Positions 35,303 to 48,300 of a stretch of 62,000 nucleotides of DNA are shown one piece after another (position 1 is the stretch's first letter; every line of letters begins with the position of its first letter). The DNA comes from Acanthaster planci (taxonomy: Eukaryota; Echinodermata; Asteroidea; Valvatida; Acanthasteridae), in assembly GCF_001949145.1 (NCBI RefSeq), contig NW_019091358.1, positions 1,622,240 to 1,684,239 of the forward strand, given 5' to 3'. The notes under the pieces were generated by a model. It worked only from the letters and a program-made list of their open reading frames with translations. It was not told where the DNA came from and did not search any database. A program made the position numbers and the translations under genes.

Positions 35303-35498
35303 AAGCCTATACACTAATCCGATTAGACGCCTTAACTACGGTGGCACCGCACTCAAACACACATTCTTAAGCTTGACGCGCATGCATTTGGCAAATCACG
35401 ACACCCTATTGGTCGAAGAGGCATGTAATGCGCTGCGTACCACTTGTCCACGAGTGTTGTGCCACCGCAGTAAAGGCTTCTAATTCTGGTGGTCGAAT
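35303..35498. mobile_element. MITE family A, copy 2 (uninterrupted, 196 bp)
   Basis: Reverse-orientation homologue of the outer parts of 23905-24534. Inverted termini carry TTAGACGCCTTAACTACGG and the complement of TTAGAAGCCTTTACTGCGG. It is CpG-rich relative to its surroundings. Confidence 0.75.
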
Positions 35499-38400
35499 GA
35501 TACTATAGATTCCACTTTACTACTTCCTCAAACAAATTTTTGGGTAATTCATCAAATTCAGATCTCACATTAGACAGGATTTCCCCTCAATTGGCCAGAC
35601 AGTGAAAGGTATCCATATACGTGCAGATGCTGCAGACCTAGCTTTGGGTGTTTTGGTTAATTTCATTGCTCAAGAAATAAAAATGCCCGGAAACATTTTG
35701 AACAAGGAGCAATGTGACACATCATTCTACATGGGATGCAGTCGCCACACTTGGGGTTAGCAATGATTTTGGACTCTAATTCCCTGCCTTTACTCTGTGT
35801 TTATAGATTATTTGTGCTGTTGATCAATTTAAATAGGTTTTTTTGAGGTGAACAATGTACCTCATGCACGGTTTAGCTTTTCACACCTGTCTGCCTACTG
35901 ATGGGGTAAGATTAGCCCTTTGATCCCCTTTGACAGCTGAACCCTCTTCTTTAGCTAAACGTGGAACCTCTCTTTCTAGAAGAGATCATTTTGGAGAGGA
36001 CGTAGCAATAATCTGCCATTTTGAACAGTAACTCCTCTTTTATTGATTTAGAGCTGATTATTGTAAAGCCATGAAGCAGTAAAAGTTTGGAAGGATTCAA
36101 TTTCACATTTGACATTAACCATTTGCTTGCAACATCCTCAAAACATTGTAACCCTCCATTGTGCGAGGCCGCACATTTTTTACACCATAACTTTGAGGTA
36201 GCATAAGAGACTTTTGCAATTAATACTTGTTGTGTTCTTGTCATTCATGCAAAATTTTCCTAAACCTATTTGTGAATTTGACGGGTCTGCAATAGAAAGT
36301 ATTCAGGGGCATGGTTCTGTTAGATTCACACACTGTCAGATTTTATCATACATAATGTCAAACTGTGATCCTTTTACGACTTGGAAAATAGTGTGCTGAG
36401 AGGTGACATTTTTGGCCACCTTGAAGGAGGCAAGATTCCTTGGGGGTTATACCTATCACATTAGATACACAGTGGTGGAGGGAAGCAGCCTCTTACAGCT
36501 CCTGAGCACAAAAGGGTCATCAGATCATGAGGGCATCCCTGGAAGTAAGTACCCTTGGCTAGATATATCCTGGTGAGTTTGCTGGAAAGAGAATTGTGGA
36601 AGGGGGTTGGGTGCTTACTTTCACTAAGTTCAAAACTGAGTCTGAAGGAGTTTTTCATTTTTCTTCACCTCCCATGTTTCAGCCAACTGCATCAGTTGGT
36701 AGGAATGTTTCAACCATTTTTCTACTTGAGAAAAATAAAATAAAAAGACGAGTACACCCCCCCTACCAAATTGAGTTACTTTCATGTTAAGCAGAATGAT
36801 ACTTGCAAATTGATCATCTTTTTTGAGGCATAGGCTTACACTGTGTTTTTCCAGAGTATTTAACTCTAAGAGGCATAAGATACACCTGTGCATCATCCCT
36901 GACTATTTTTGATTGCATAAGTTTGAATGCTATTGCCTTGAGGATATACATTTACTGGAATTTGGACAAAGAAAAAGATCTACAAAAAACAACACCTGAA
37001 ATGCAAAATCATAAAACAACAACCCCCAAAATATGAAATGACACTGAGGTCTCGTGGTACAAAAACATTGTATACATCTTATAATTAATGTGGGATACTA
37101 GTGTTTTTGTGAGACTTGACAAGGGATGTGTGCAGGGTTGTAAGTGCGTAATTCCCCAAATTGACATCTTGACTCCTCTTAGCACCCCCTTTGGCTTTTT
37201 ATACCCTCTCCACAGGGGCAATCTGCCCAGGGTGCTCTTGTTTAATTGCCTGAGTAGGATGGGTGCATCAGCACAATAGTTCTAATTTCAGCTGTGTATA
37301 GTGTGTTCATCACCTCACCAGATAGACACATTGTTTTCCCTAGCTTAGCAGTCTGATTCAAATGTCTGTTTTGGAGAGAGCACTACTCATAATTCAAGTG
37401 CGACAAAAGGCACTGATTAGATGTTGACAAGTCTGAGCATTTATACTTGTGTATGTTGGAAATCTCAAAACTGTTTTAGGTGTTTCTTATTTTGCAAATT
37501 TTCGCTACAAATTTCAACCCCGCAAAGCATGCACTTCTTTGTTATTGTGCAGAGGGGTTGAAGAGACCATTGAAGGCCTCTTATAAGCCTCTGCCCCACG
37601 CATTGAGTATGTTCTGCATATGCATGTACTGTTAGTCTGGAACTCTATGCAATGTGTCTGAAGGATAGTCAGTACCCTGCTTGCACTCCGATCCAGGGTT
37701 TCACTTTCTCTGTCATTAAATGTACTTCCTTCATAAGTCCGGAAAGGCTTCCTTCCTCTCACGAACAAGATTGATATAAAGTGCCATCTGCTTCATAGCA
37801 CACCCTTGAGCACATTATTCATGTAGTACATGATTTTATATCATTCATCATTATCAATCTCCAGAGTGAAATTGTTACTCTCTAAACGCGAGAGTGTATT
37901 ATTTTGACAATCATGGGGTTGGGCAGTATTTTAGACTTGTGTATACCAACTGTTCATATCAATTAAATTGTGATCTATGGAATTAAAACATGCTTCTGTG
38001 AAGAATGCCATCGTAGGTTGTCTTGCATTTGTTAAATTTACATGTACATGATGGAATGGTGCATGCATTTACTATACTTAGTGTGAATAAAGAAAGGATG
38101 TTACCCATTTGATGTGGAAGGCTGACGAACTTTGTTGTCACTGGATCACTGAATTTTTCTGACTAGACATGTTATAGGTATAATCAAAACTCTTAAGAGA
38201 TACATTTTACCTGTAAAAATAAGAGAAATTAACATAGGGCCTTTGCTCTTCAACCACTGCTGAAAAGACATGTTGCAGAGTGAAGGTTATTAAGGTCATT
38301 TGCTATTGAGGCTTTCCTTAGGCATTGGATATGTTGCCGTTGTTGGCAAATTTAACTTAACTGTATTTAGCCAGGCACATGCGCAGCAACTTGTTTTTTT

Positions 38401-38579
38401 GTACTGAAAAATTCTGACTGGTATCAGACCATTTTACAATTTCAGACTTTTCCCCTTACAAAATTCTCCAGAGTCACAAATCAGAAAAAGAAAATATCAT
38501 ACTCCGTAATTAAATGTTGGAGTCATTTTGCAAATAACAAAAGAAGAATATTCTTAATTTTTGGAACAAAGAAAAGGGA

Positions 38580-38665
38580 ACAATAGCTGGGAATCCAACC
38601 TGGCAGGTAGTGTATCATGTGATCTCAAGATACGAGCATTATCCACTACACCATGAACCCAGCCC
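38580..38665 (-). repeat. tRNA-like pseudogene or SINE head
   Basis: On the minus strand TGGTGTAGTGG resembles a polymerase III A box, and GGTTGGATTCC, about 50 bases later, resembles a B box. The sequence after the B box does not pair with the start, so there is no acceptor stem and it is not a functional tRNA. A tRNA-derived SINE or a decayed tRNA gene fits. Confidence 0.5.
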
Positions 38666-39079
38666 CATCGCCAGCTTCAGCCATTAAGTGGGGCCATGTG
38701 GAGTATCAGCTTGGGGAGTCATATCAGTGGGAACAAAATATATTTTTCATGCTTATGCTTTTTACTGATGGGGGGCCAGCTTCCTGCCACTAGGGGGTCC
38801 CAGCTCCCTGGGGTGCCCCCTTGGCGATAGGTCCACATGGACCTTACTAGGAATCTTTCTGATTTAATAACCTTTGTAGTTTTACTTGTGTATGCACACC
38901 AAATATAGAGGGCGCTGTCCACTTGTAGCTGGCTAAATACTGTTTGATTAGATTTGCCAATGATGTCTTAAAATGATGATATCTTTTCATTAACATGGAA
39001 TTTTTTCAACAGCTAAACTTGGAGCCATTGAACAACACTCAGTTTATGGTTTATAAAAATGTCCATATTTAGGGCAAAA

Positions 39080-39629
39080 CTACGCAGCTCTGGAAGTGCC
39101 ATCCGACATGTTCACATCCTGACATATTGTTTCTTGGTAACGACATGATACAGGCAAGATGTTCACAACCTGCAGCTAATTTATCTCGAGATGACGACAT
39201 CGTAAAAGTTGGATGGTGACATCCTGCAATAATTTATCATGGGAGGATGACATCGTAACAACTGGATGACGACATCCTGAAATAATTTGGCATGGGATGA
39301 TGACATTGTAAAAGGGTAGACATCACACTTGCTGGATGTCTCTGGATGATGACATCCTGAGATGATTATCGTCATTATCTGAGGATGTCATCCAACTTTT
39401 ACGATGTCATCATCCTATGATACGTTATCTCAGGATGTCATTGTTCCACTTTTAGGATGTCTTCGTCCCATGATAAATTATCTAAGGATGGCATCATCCA
39501 ACTTTTATGATATTGTCATCCTGTGATAAATTATCTCGGGATGTCGACATCTTGCCTTTATTATGTCATCATTCCGAGAAAAACATTTCAGGATCTCAAC
39601 AAGTCAGATGGCACTTCCAGAGCTCCGTA
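39080..39629. mobile_element. 550-bp palindromic MITE built of subrepeats
   Basis: Termini TACGCAGCTCTGGAAGTGCC and the complement of TACGGAGCTCTGGAAGTGCC. Between them, units of about 50 bases carrying GATGACATCGTAAAAGTTGG and AATAATTTATCATGGGA run in one direction on the left and inverted on the right. They meet near 39350. CAAAA flanks both ends (39075-39079 and 39630-39634) and may be the target duplication. No coding capacity. Confidence 0.82.
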
Positions 39630-41630
39630 CAAAATGCTAAACAATTAATATTTCTTCCATGCAAATGTTAAATTGCAGAAGTATCATTCTGTAGGGTTGC
39701 TGCAACTCATATCTGACTTGAACTGACCATTTGACCCAATACAAATACTTGGTCAAATGTCTGCACTTGTGCTTACCAGCAGGAGGTAGTGGGTTCAAGT
39801 CTCATTAAAGTAAGCTTATGAAGCCAACACTTAGTATGCAGTGGTTATAAATATACATTGTTGAAGGGTAAAACATCAACTTAAAAAAAAAAAAGAAAAT
39901 TCTTCCTCATGCAAAAATTACACCTCATGAAAAATCAGCAAAGCTTCTGTCACTTGTCCAAATAACTACAATTGCAGAGGGGCTTAACTCTCTTTTATGC
40001 ACAAAATGCAGCCTCATGCTTCTCTTGTAAAAATCTGGCTTGAAAGGCATCAGGCCGTATGCAACTACGGGGATTAGAGTTTAAAGTTACCCTCTACCCC
40101 AAAGAAAAATGAACTGCTCTCTTTATCCATTAAAAATACAAAATATTGGTGATGCTATCAGTGTGAGAACCTTGTGACCTCAACCCAATTATGAGATTGT
40201 TGTGTGCCATGGGGAGGATGTATGCAATAAATCCTCACTTCTGATCTTCTGATTTGCATACTTCCTGATAGGTTTTAAATTCAGCATCATTGGTGCATTT
40301 GTCAAATCGTGCAGGCAATCTAGGTCAGGTTATGTTTTGGGTGGGTATCGCTATGGTCATTAAGGGTATCTTTAATGAGGGATCTGATAGTGAAAAATAT
40401 GGTTGGGGGTTGCCTAAGGGGGTGCACACATCATGTTGAATATAATATTGGAGCACCAGATCATTAGGTGTTGTTTGTGAACTCATAACAGGCTCAGACT
40501 GTTTTGATTAATTGAACTACATTTGGATTCTGAAAAACTCAGGGTGAGTTTTGAAAAAGTTGTCAGATTCTCAGAGTGTAAGTCACAATCCCCCACTATG
40601 AAAAATGTAAAGGGATTGATTAATGACCACCCACCATCATGACAGCATCACTGGTATCCGACTTGCAGTTGTTATCATGTATGGCTGTGCTTGGAGCCAC
40701 TCTTTTGTAGTTCTTGCACTGCCTGTACAGCTTTTTGCTGGCTACGAGTCATTTATGTTCAATGAACCCCTCACATCATGTTTGCTAGTGCGTATTTGTT
40801 CAAGTTGGGGATGAGTACCCTTGCTTTTTTCACTTTAGGGGGCATACAGTTTTGGAGATGACCCACATTGTGGAAATCCAGTTCATCATGAGACAGTTCC
40901 TATCCTCTAGTGTTTTTCCTTTTGTTCAAAGAAAGCTATGCAAAAGAATTTTAGCAGTGAACAGTGAAGCTGCATGTTCATTCATGTACATGTACTCTTT
41001 CAAAGCACTTCATAAATACCAGATCTGTTGTATAGGTAGCCCTTTGACATGTTTATTGAATATTGTCTGGATAGGAAATTGAGATATTTTCATTGAACAC
41101 CTGTTCTTGATACCACTGTGGTTAACTAGCTAATAAAAGCTTAAACGTTACCCCTTTCTGCCTGAAGTGCAAATGTGAATAGAAATGGACAAGCTTTGCA
41201 ATGAAGTTTAACAAAATCCACAGTTTTATGACACCATGTCAGCTGTCCACACAGGGGCAAGTGTATGTGTTCTTTGTAACCTGTCAAAAGTTCAGTTTCT
41301 TCAGACTGATATCAAAATGCAGAATTAAAAACCTAAGTTGGTAAATTAAGCTTGCATGGGTAGAGGAAATAAATCAGAAATATTTTACTTCTAGGCAGTA
41401 TGGCCCTGAAGTGTCAATACCGACCCTGTTCCTGTATCCAAGTTGGGTATAGGAACACCCACTCACCGATTGGCTGGCAGTGGAATTGATAAGTGCCAAT
41501 CAATAACCCCTTAGACACCTACTTGCCCTCTCATTGGTTAATGGTGCCTAGGATGTTGAATAAACAAGAGCAAGAGTGGAAGGGCGGTGATCATGCTTTT
41601 TGCCACTTATGGGATCATACCACACCACAC

Positions 41631-41653
41631 ACATGTACATGTACATGTACAGG
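41631..41653. repeat. (ACATGT)n microsatellite
   Basis: Uninterrupted ACATGT units. Shorter runs of the same word occur near 13875, 43200, 46910 and 57140. Confidence 0.85.
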
Positions 41654-42173
41654 GATACAATGAATGAAGAGCTGTGTGCAAAGCAAGGGAGTGTAGTTTC
41701 CTTGCCTAAGAAGAGAGTCAATAGTTCACACGCTCACGCTGTGTGGATGAGTGGCAATGTAGTGACACAGCAGTCACCAACACATTGGGAGTTTCAAAGT
41801 TCAGAAGAGCTAGCACAAAGTTTTGTAATTCTGTCATAACAATCGGTGTAATTTTTAAATAACTCGGGAGTGTGAAATTTTTATTGGCGAGCAGGGAAAG
41901 GAGGAAGAGCTGGAATGTAGAGTAATGTTGTGATCAATCATAGAGTACACACTTGCTGTCAAATTACTAGTTGTTTGATAATCAGCAAGCCTGACTGAGT
42001 GACTGAGTTAGACATTGAACTGCCCAAAGTGTTGGAGCACCGAAGGGAACTCAAACTTGGACAAATTCTGCTCTGGTAGCCTTTGCAGCATAAATTGTGG
42101 ATTCTCGCTTCCCCTTAGTTCAAGTTAGTTGCTCAAAAGTGGAAATCATCTGGCCGATTAAGTTCTGTGTTTG

Positions 42174-42320
42174 ATGATGAGGTGCTCGAGACTTGCTGTA
42201 GTTGTGGTTGTAGTACTGTCCTTTGTGGGGACATCTGCCTCTCGCCGGCACTCCCCATACCCTGGCATGCCTGGGGAAAATACAGGGAGGCATAGAACCA
42301 GTGGCAGTATTCCAACAGCG
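42174..42320 (+). CDS. Signal-peptide exon of a second secreted protein or alternative start
   Basis: Encodes 49 residues: MMRCSRLAVVVVVVLSFVGT, then Ser-Ala with a likely cleavage after Ala22, then a basic, Pro/Gly/His-containing segment starting SRRHSPYPG. The donor is GTGAGT, right after a complete codon (phase 0). Two ATGs (42174 and 42177) can serve as start; I chose the first. The n-region has Arg3 and Arg6, and six valines form the core. It lies 12 kb downstream of exon 5 of the ADAMTSL/papilin-like gene on the same strand, and its phase-0 donor is the same as that gene's signal exon. No following exon is recognised in the window, so identity is unknown. It could be a tandem paralogue, an unrelated secreted protein, or an alternative first exon. 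Confidence 0.62.
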
Positions 42321-45300
42321 GTGAGTACAGTTGTGGAATTTGTTTTGAGTTGTTATAGACTTGACATGCACAGGTTGCAAGAAAGAAAATTTGTTGCAGG
42401 TGTTTTGGAAAGAAGATTGTACTAAAGAATGGGGACAGAGAAGAAAAGGAAAAATTTGAACATTTATGTTTAGAAAATTTCAGTGAAACCAAGTGATGGA
42501 TCCAGTACTAGATGTATGTGTACATACATGAAATGTACTATTAATTACATTGGGTTTATTAGGGTTTTCTGGGTCATGTGAAATTCAGCTTTTTGCTATG
42601 TGATGAGTGACAGGTGCATAAATCAAAGGCAGGCAGGCTCACAAATCATTTCTGCCCTCCCGCAGCCATGCCCATGCAGCCCAATCATTTTTGTCTACCC
42701 CATGTAGCATAGATTGAGATAATTTGTAACGGTAAAGGCTCGGAGCCAAGATGGAATTCATCCATGTAATGGGTATGTAGCTGTGCATACTTTTGGGCCA
42801 GTGGAATCCCCAATATCCCAGTCCATGGACCAGGAATATTTATTGGTCCAAGATAAAGAAACATACATCAATGTCACTGGCCCAAAAGATCCAATGGGCT
42901 ATCATCACTGCATGCAGCTTTGTTTGATGTTGAATGGCAGTACATGTTGACTCTAGTTAAATGTGTTGTTTTCTTTGCAAACACAAGTTTTCTGGGTTGT
43001 ACAATTGAGCTGAATTGTAATGGGGGGGGGGTGACAGGCTGGGAACATGGGGTTTAAGATTGTGTCTTCATTGTCCTTGTGCAGTGTATGTCACATTCAT
43101 TCCTTTTTTTCAGCCCGGCATCCTGATGCGTATTAAACGAGAATCAATATTTTGCATCACAGTTTTCAACTGTTAAAAGTCCTCAACCTTCCAAAGCTGT
43201 ACATGTACATATGTATATCCAGATGAGAATCGGAATGAACAGTAAAGATTTTCCATTTTGTGGTAGAAGAAGGAATGACGATTTCCAGCAGTGTTGAATT
43301 CTTCAGTATACAAGTATCCCAATGTGGCTGTGAATATCAGAGTGCTGGTGTTGGATGTGATTGGCTGATTTGCCTGATTGCCCAATCGTTCCAAGTGATA
43401 GGTTGATTCTGCATGAAATCTATAACTTTAATTTCCTTATTCGAAGCATTCTTTTGCAAATAAATTTCAAATAAGTGGTAGTGGAATTATTGACAAATCA
43501 TGCAGTAAGATCGACCAACATCGTCATATCAAGACACTTCCTTCCAGTGATTCTGAAGTTTTTTGTGTCTCCACCAAAAAGTCATGATTTGTGATCTTAG
43601 ATGTAGTGAAGCTCTATGTTACTTACATTTACACTGTTTCCTGCCCCCTTTTTGATGTGCGACATAAGAAAGGAGCAGGAACCAGTCTTTTCTTTGATGT
43701 CAATCCTTTATAGGAAAAAAAGGTCAAATTCTTTTGCATTCATTGCCAAATGAAAATATGGACAGAAAATAGCGCACTTAAACCAGTGTGATGAAGTGCC
43801 CTTCATTCGATCATGCTATATTCCCCTTAGCCTAGGAAACAGGGTCCTTAAGATTTAGGGTAGAAAGCCTAAGTTAAGGAGGAAAAAGGGCTCACTTCAT
43901 CTTCCTGAGGTCAACCAGCTCCCTCTGTCAAGGCTGGCTGGATCTAATCTGGCAGATTCTTTGTGTGTCAGTTAGTGGTGTATGCGTACAGTTATATTCA
44001 CAGGTGAACCAGTGTGTACTCCAAAAGGGATTATCCCTGGACTAATCTCACTGCAATCTCAACTGCTTTCTTTGGTTACAGTGTTTGGGCTGACTTGATA
44101 AATTATTCAAGCTTAAAGTTAAAGAGGGCTTGGCTTGGAACCTGGGTGAGCAAAGCTGTGAGTGATGGCTTGAATTGCTCATGCTGTATTGAAAGTGAGA
44201 AGATCATCATTTGAAATCTCCCCATAGAGCCTCTAAAAAAAGTCTAAAGATTTTGTTCACTTTGAAAGAAAGTAAACTGTGTTATTATGCATTGGCTGTA
44301 TGCTTAATACTAAACGGCTTCAAATTAGAAAACCTCAGATTGTGTAGAGCCTTTAGAGGGAAAAGGAGACAGACTAAGAGGCCAAAGGTGGCATGCACAA
44401 TAGTGGCATAGGCCTACCTTGTGCCTAAATATTTGTTTTGCATGTTGTGCACTTGTTAGCTTTTTGATAAACTACTTAATCTAGGTAAAAATGTGTTCAA
44501 GGATTGTTATCCTTCATTTATAGTGAAGCATACATGTAGTTTGCCCGAAATACTTCTCGAACAAGAGCATGTGAAATGTCCATTTTGTGTGCATGCAGGA
44601 TTGAGTTTGTAGTCAACTGTGACTGTGCAGTAGGCCTATTTACATCCAGTTGCATGATTTAGCCTTTTCTGCTTAAGCCCTTGCCCTTTTCTGAGTAGTT
44701 ATCCTACATAAAAACACTTTTGATGTGTAGCCCAAGTTGCTGTAAGCTTTAACCAAAGAAATCCTGTCCCCTACCCATACTTGAGTCCTTGCCAGGCCAA
44801 AAGTAGGCTTTCAGCTTTTGTTCCCAGATCCATTTGTCAATAATTACTCTGTAAACATATCACCCTTCCTTACCTTCACACCCACACATTCTATCCTGGC
44901 ATACCAACACACTTCATTATTTTGTCATATTTACAATGATTTTCAGCAGTGTGTGAGGCCTCTTTTAAGGCTGGCTACCCCAGCACTGATGAGTGTTTTC
45001 GGTTATGTGAACAGACATGAACGAGAATTGGAGCGTGCAGACCTATTTGCCATGCACTGGCTGATCTATCGACCTGTCAGCTTTTCTCTTTCAGTAGCTT
45101 GTGCACGTTGAAGTGTTTATTGGTGAATCAAAAATAAAGCCAGAAGATCTGCCTTCTTCCTCAGGAGTAAATATTGCTGTGCTGATGAATATCTTATTAT
45201 TGTCTGTTGAAAAGGATCTTAGCATAGAATACCAGTAAATGTGTGTAATCCTGTGTCTCAAAGGTTATTATGCACATTCCCTCATACTAGATTCACAGTG

Positions 45301-48300
45301 TTGAATAAAGTATCCCTGTAGAATAATAATCCACTTCTTGCATTACATAAGTACCTTCATGCGTGTTGCCTGTTTTTATCTTGTTTCCTCGAAAATTGCT
45401 CATGCATATTTTTTGATCTAAAAATTGCAGGAGTCTTAAAGCTACATGTGCAGTGTCCGAAACCCTCCCCACATTACACACCCTGACCTTTATCAGTGTG
45501 ATAAGTAGAAGGGTCTTGTCAGATGCATTTACATGTAGCTTGTCTGCACATTGTTGGGGCTGATCCCTTTTGTGTAAGCGTAATTAGAAAACATTTTACT
45601 GTTAAAATATTTCCGCTTTTATATACATGTAAAAGGGCAACAATTCATCCATGGAAGGAAACATAAGAGAAATCAAAGAATTCTCAAGGGTGTTGGAAAT
45701 TATCTTTAGATTTTAATGGCTAGTAATTGCTATAGCTCTTTAAAAAGTGAAGTGAAGAAGTGTGTTTTAATAACATCCACATCAATCCGTAGTGGAATCA
45801 AAAGAATCATTGCGTTAAAGTTCAAAGGTTTCAGCAATTTAAATGTGAAGTGGCAAATGTTTTTGCTTAAGCGAAGCTTGTGCGTTTGGGAGGTTTCAAC
45901 AATTTTGTAATTGAAATCATCCAAGGCACATAGTCACACGCAACATAATAGGCAAAAATAGCAAAAGCTTGGAGCATGTAGCTCCATGCTTAGAGTAACA
46001 CCTGTCATTCAGCATCCATCAGTAATTGTTTCGTCCTTCTGAGGGTTGTGAAAACTGATTTAAGGGTGTAATTGGCCTGCTACCTGTGGTGCTTATGATT
46101 GATAAGTTTCCAGTTACCTAACTGTGATTAGTCTTAGAAGATAGTTAACTATGCTTATAGCCCATGCGCTTCGCAAAGGACTCGGGAAGAGTCAACAGAA
46201 GTTTGTGCTCTATGGATCTGCATGCCAGTGCCAAGATAAGCTGAGAGTTGAATGCAGGTGAAGTTGAATGGAGCGCAAATAATCATGTTAGATTTATATC
46301 CTCATCATTTGGGACACCTCTCAAACCCCTGAGGGATGGAAAGAGTTCTGGCCTTTCGTTTTTCTTGAGACTGATTTCCATTCTTCAGACTGGTAAATGA
46401 GGAACAAACGTGCAAAGCTCCACACATGTAACAAAAAAATCTCTTTAAATAGGCGAAGGGGAGGCAGGACTTTGAAGGCCATTTATCAGTGGCTCTGCAA
46501 GCAAGACTCATTTTGTTGATCCTGTTAATAACACTTTGGGCTGTCTCTTTGCTCTCATCTGATCAAAGCAGAGAGGCTGGCTCAAATCAAACATAAGGTG
46601 AATTTAGAAAAACAAATGGACTGAAAGGATTAACATAATTTTGAGGACTTTGATTTTCATTTCTTATAAAAGATGATGAGGTTCAGAAATACAGTCACTG
46701 TCAATCCAGTAGTGGAAATGTTTTAAGCAAGCAAAGGTTTCAGTGGCGGGACAACTTATTAAGAGAATTTAATGCATTTGAGTAAAAACTCCTGATATTT
46801 TTGTAAGATATTTTGTTGGAAAATCAACACAAGACAAAATGTATGGACGAGACCAAATTAATATTGGTGGAGCTGTCTTTTTTGCTTTCCCTGTACTTTC
46901 ATACATACATGTACATGTATGTGGAATAGCAAGCTTCTTGTAAGTGTACATGTATAAGTAGCATTGGGGCAAGGAATCATATAATATGTACATTACATGC
47001 TGTAAATGCTGTTGGGCCCCATTGCGTTTGACAGAAATTTCAGTCATCATTGATTTTGCAGTGGGGCTTTGGTTAGGACCAAATGATGTCCTTTTTTGTC
47101 CCATTTTAACCTGTGTGGTCTTTTGGTATCCATGCTTCAGTTCACAAGTGGCTGTTGGATAGGGGGACAGCACCATTGTAAATGCACTCTTTTACACCAG
47201 GTACTAATTGTTGAAAGAGATTGCACAAAAGGGGGTCTAGTATGCTCAGGCCAGGGGGTTCTCATTGGATCTGTTTAGTTGACAGGGGTCTCTAGGTATT
47301 TTACAGGGTTTGTGCTTTGCAAAAGTTTTTATAGTTTTGTCATTTCTTGGCAAAAATGAGGATAATATTAAGTTCAACTACTTTTTGTTTATTGATATGT
47401 ACAGTCAGGAGTCATTTGCTTTGCTTAATTTTTATTGTCAGAACGGTGTACATATTAAAACAAGCTTTAATGGAAAAAACTTGTCAAATTCTTGAACTTT
47501 TGAAATCCATGTACACAGGCCTACCTTATCAAGACCTTATCATACCTGGACTAGTTAAATGCTAAAGGCATATTGGGCACAAGTTAACTGCACAACAAAT
47601 TAGGAATCCTCAAAGAGTAATTATTGCTGAAGTGCTAGATCATAGATAAACTTCTATGCATTTAGATATTGTCCAGGAGACCAAAGTGCAGTAATGTACA
47701 GGGGCATTGTGCCTGGCGTCATCTGGATGCCATGCAGCACAGGAAAAAATACTGGAGTTACACACTGAGGTGTGAGTTGTGGCACTCCATTAGATCAAGG
47801 TGCACTGGTTTGTCGAATTTGAAAGGTGGCCACCTAGCTTGCTTTGTCACTTGGTTCTCTCAGGAGCATTAAACCGAACCCTAATGTCTGAATTGTGTGT
47901 TTACAGCTGGGGGTATGGGAGGTATTTTTTTCGCTTTTGCTTTCCTTGGATGATGAAATGGCACAATTTACAAACCAAGGGTGCTGCCAAGTTTTGTAGT
48001 TAGACTACGGAGCAAAAGGCGTCATCCTGAAAATGGCTCTCTAGTTTGTATTTTAGAGTAACTTTTCAAAGTTTTTCGAATGTTTTTATGGGATTAATGA
48101 GCAGAACATACTTTAACCTAACTGTGTTTCAGTGCACCATTCCAAGTCATCTGTTATATCAAATTCTTTTTTTTTTTATTTCAGAGTTTTGAAGGATTTA
48201 TCTTCAACTCTCGAGTTTGTTGGCCCCATTAACTTTCAGAAATTCATTTTTTCATCTAACAGTAGTTTTAAATCCAAAGCAATTACTGCACAAATGATGA

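Larger units (their letters stand above)
30079..42173. other. Long non-coding stretch after exon 5
   Basis: No exon recognised despite looking for the expected GCD and CGVCGG codons. The sequence is CpG-poor. It holds small repeats (31492-31589, 31911-32037, 32108-32145, 35303-35498, about 38580-38665, 39080-39629) and an AATAAA at 30235-30240. The open frame at 32573-32842 is cysteine-rich only by chance as far as I can tell. It is either intron of the ADAMTSL/papilin-like gene or intergenic. Confidence 0.5.

Noticed and set aside
39775-39815. GGGTTCAAGTCTC considered as a B box of a tRNA gene
   Set aside because: No convincing A box at the right distance and no clover-leaf pairing.
42133-42492. 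119-codon minus-strand frame opposite the second signal exon
   Set aside because: Shadow of the plus-strand exon, which has a signal peptide and consensus donor.
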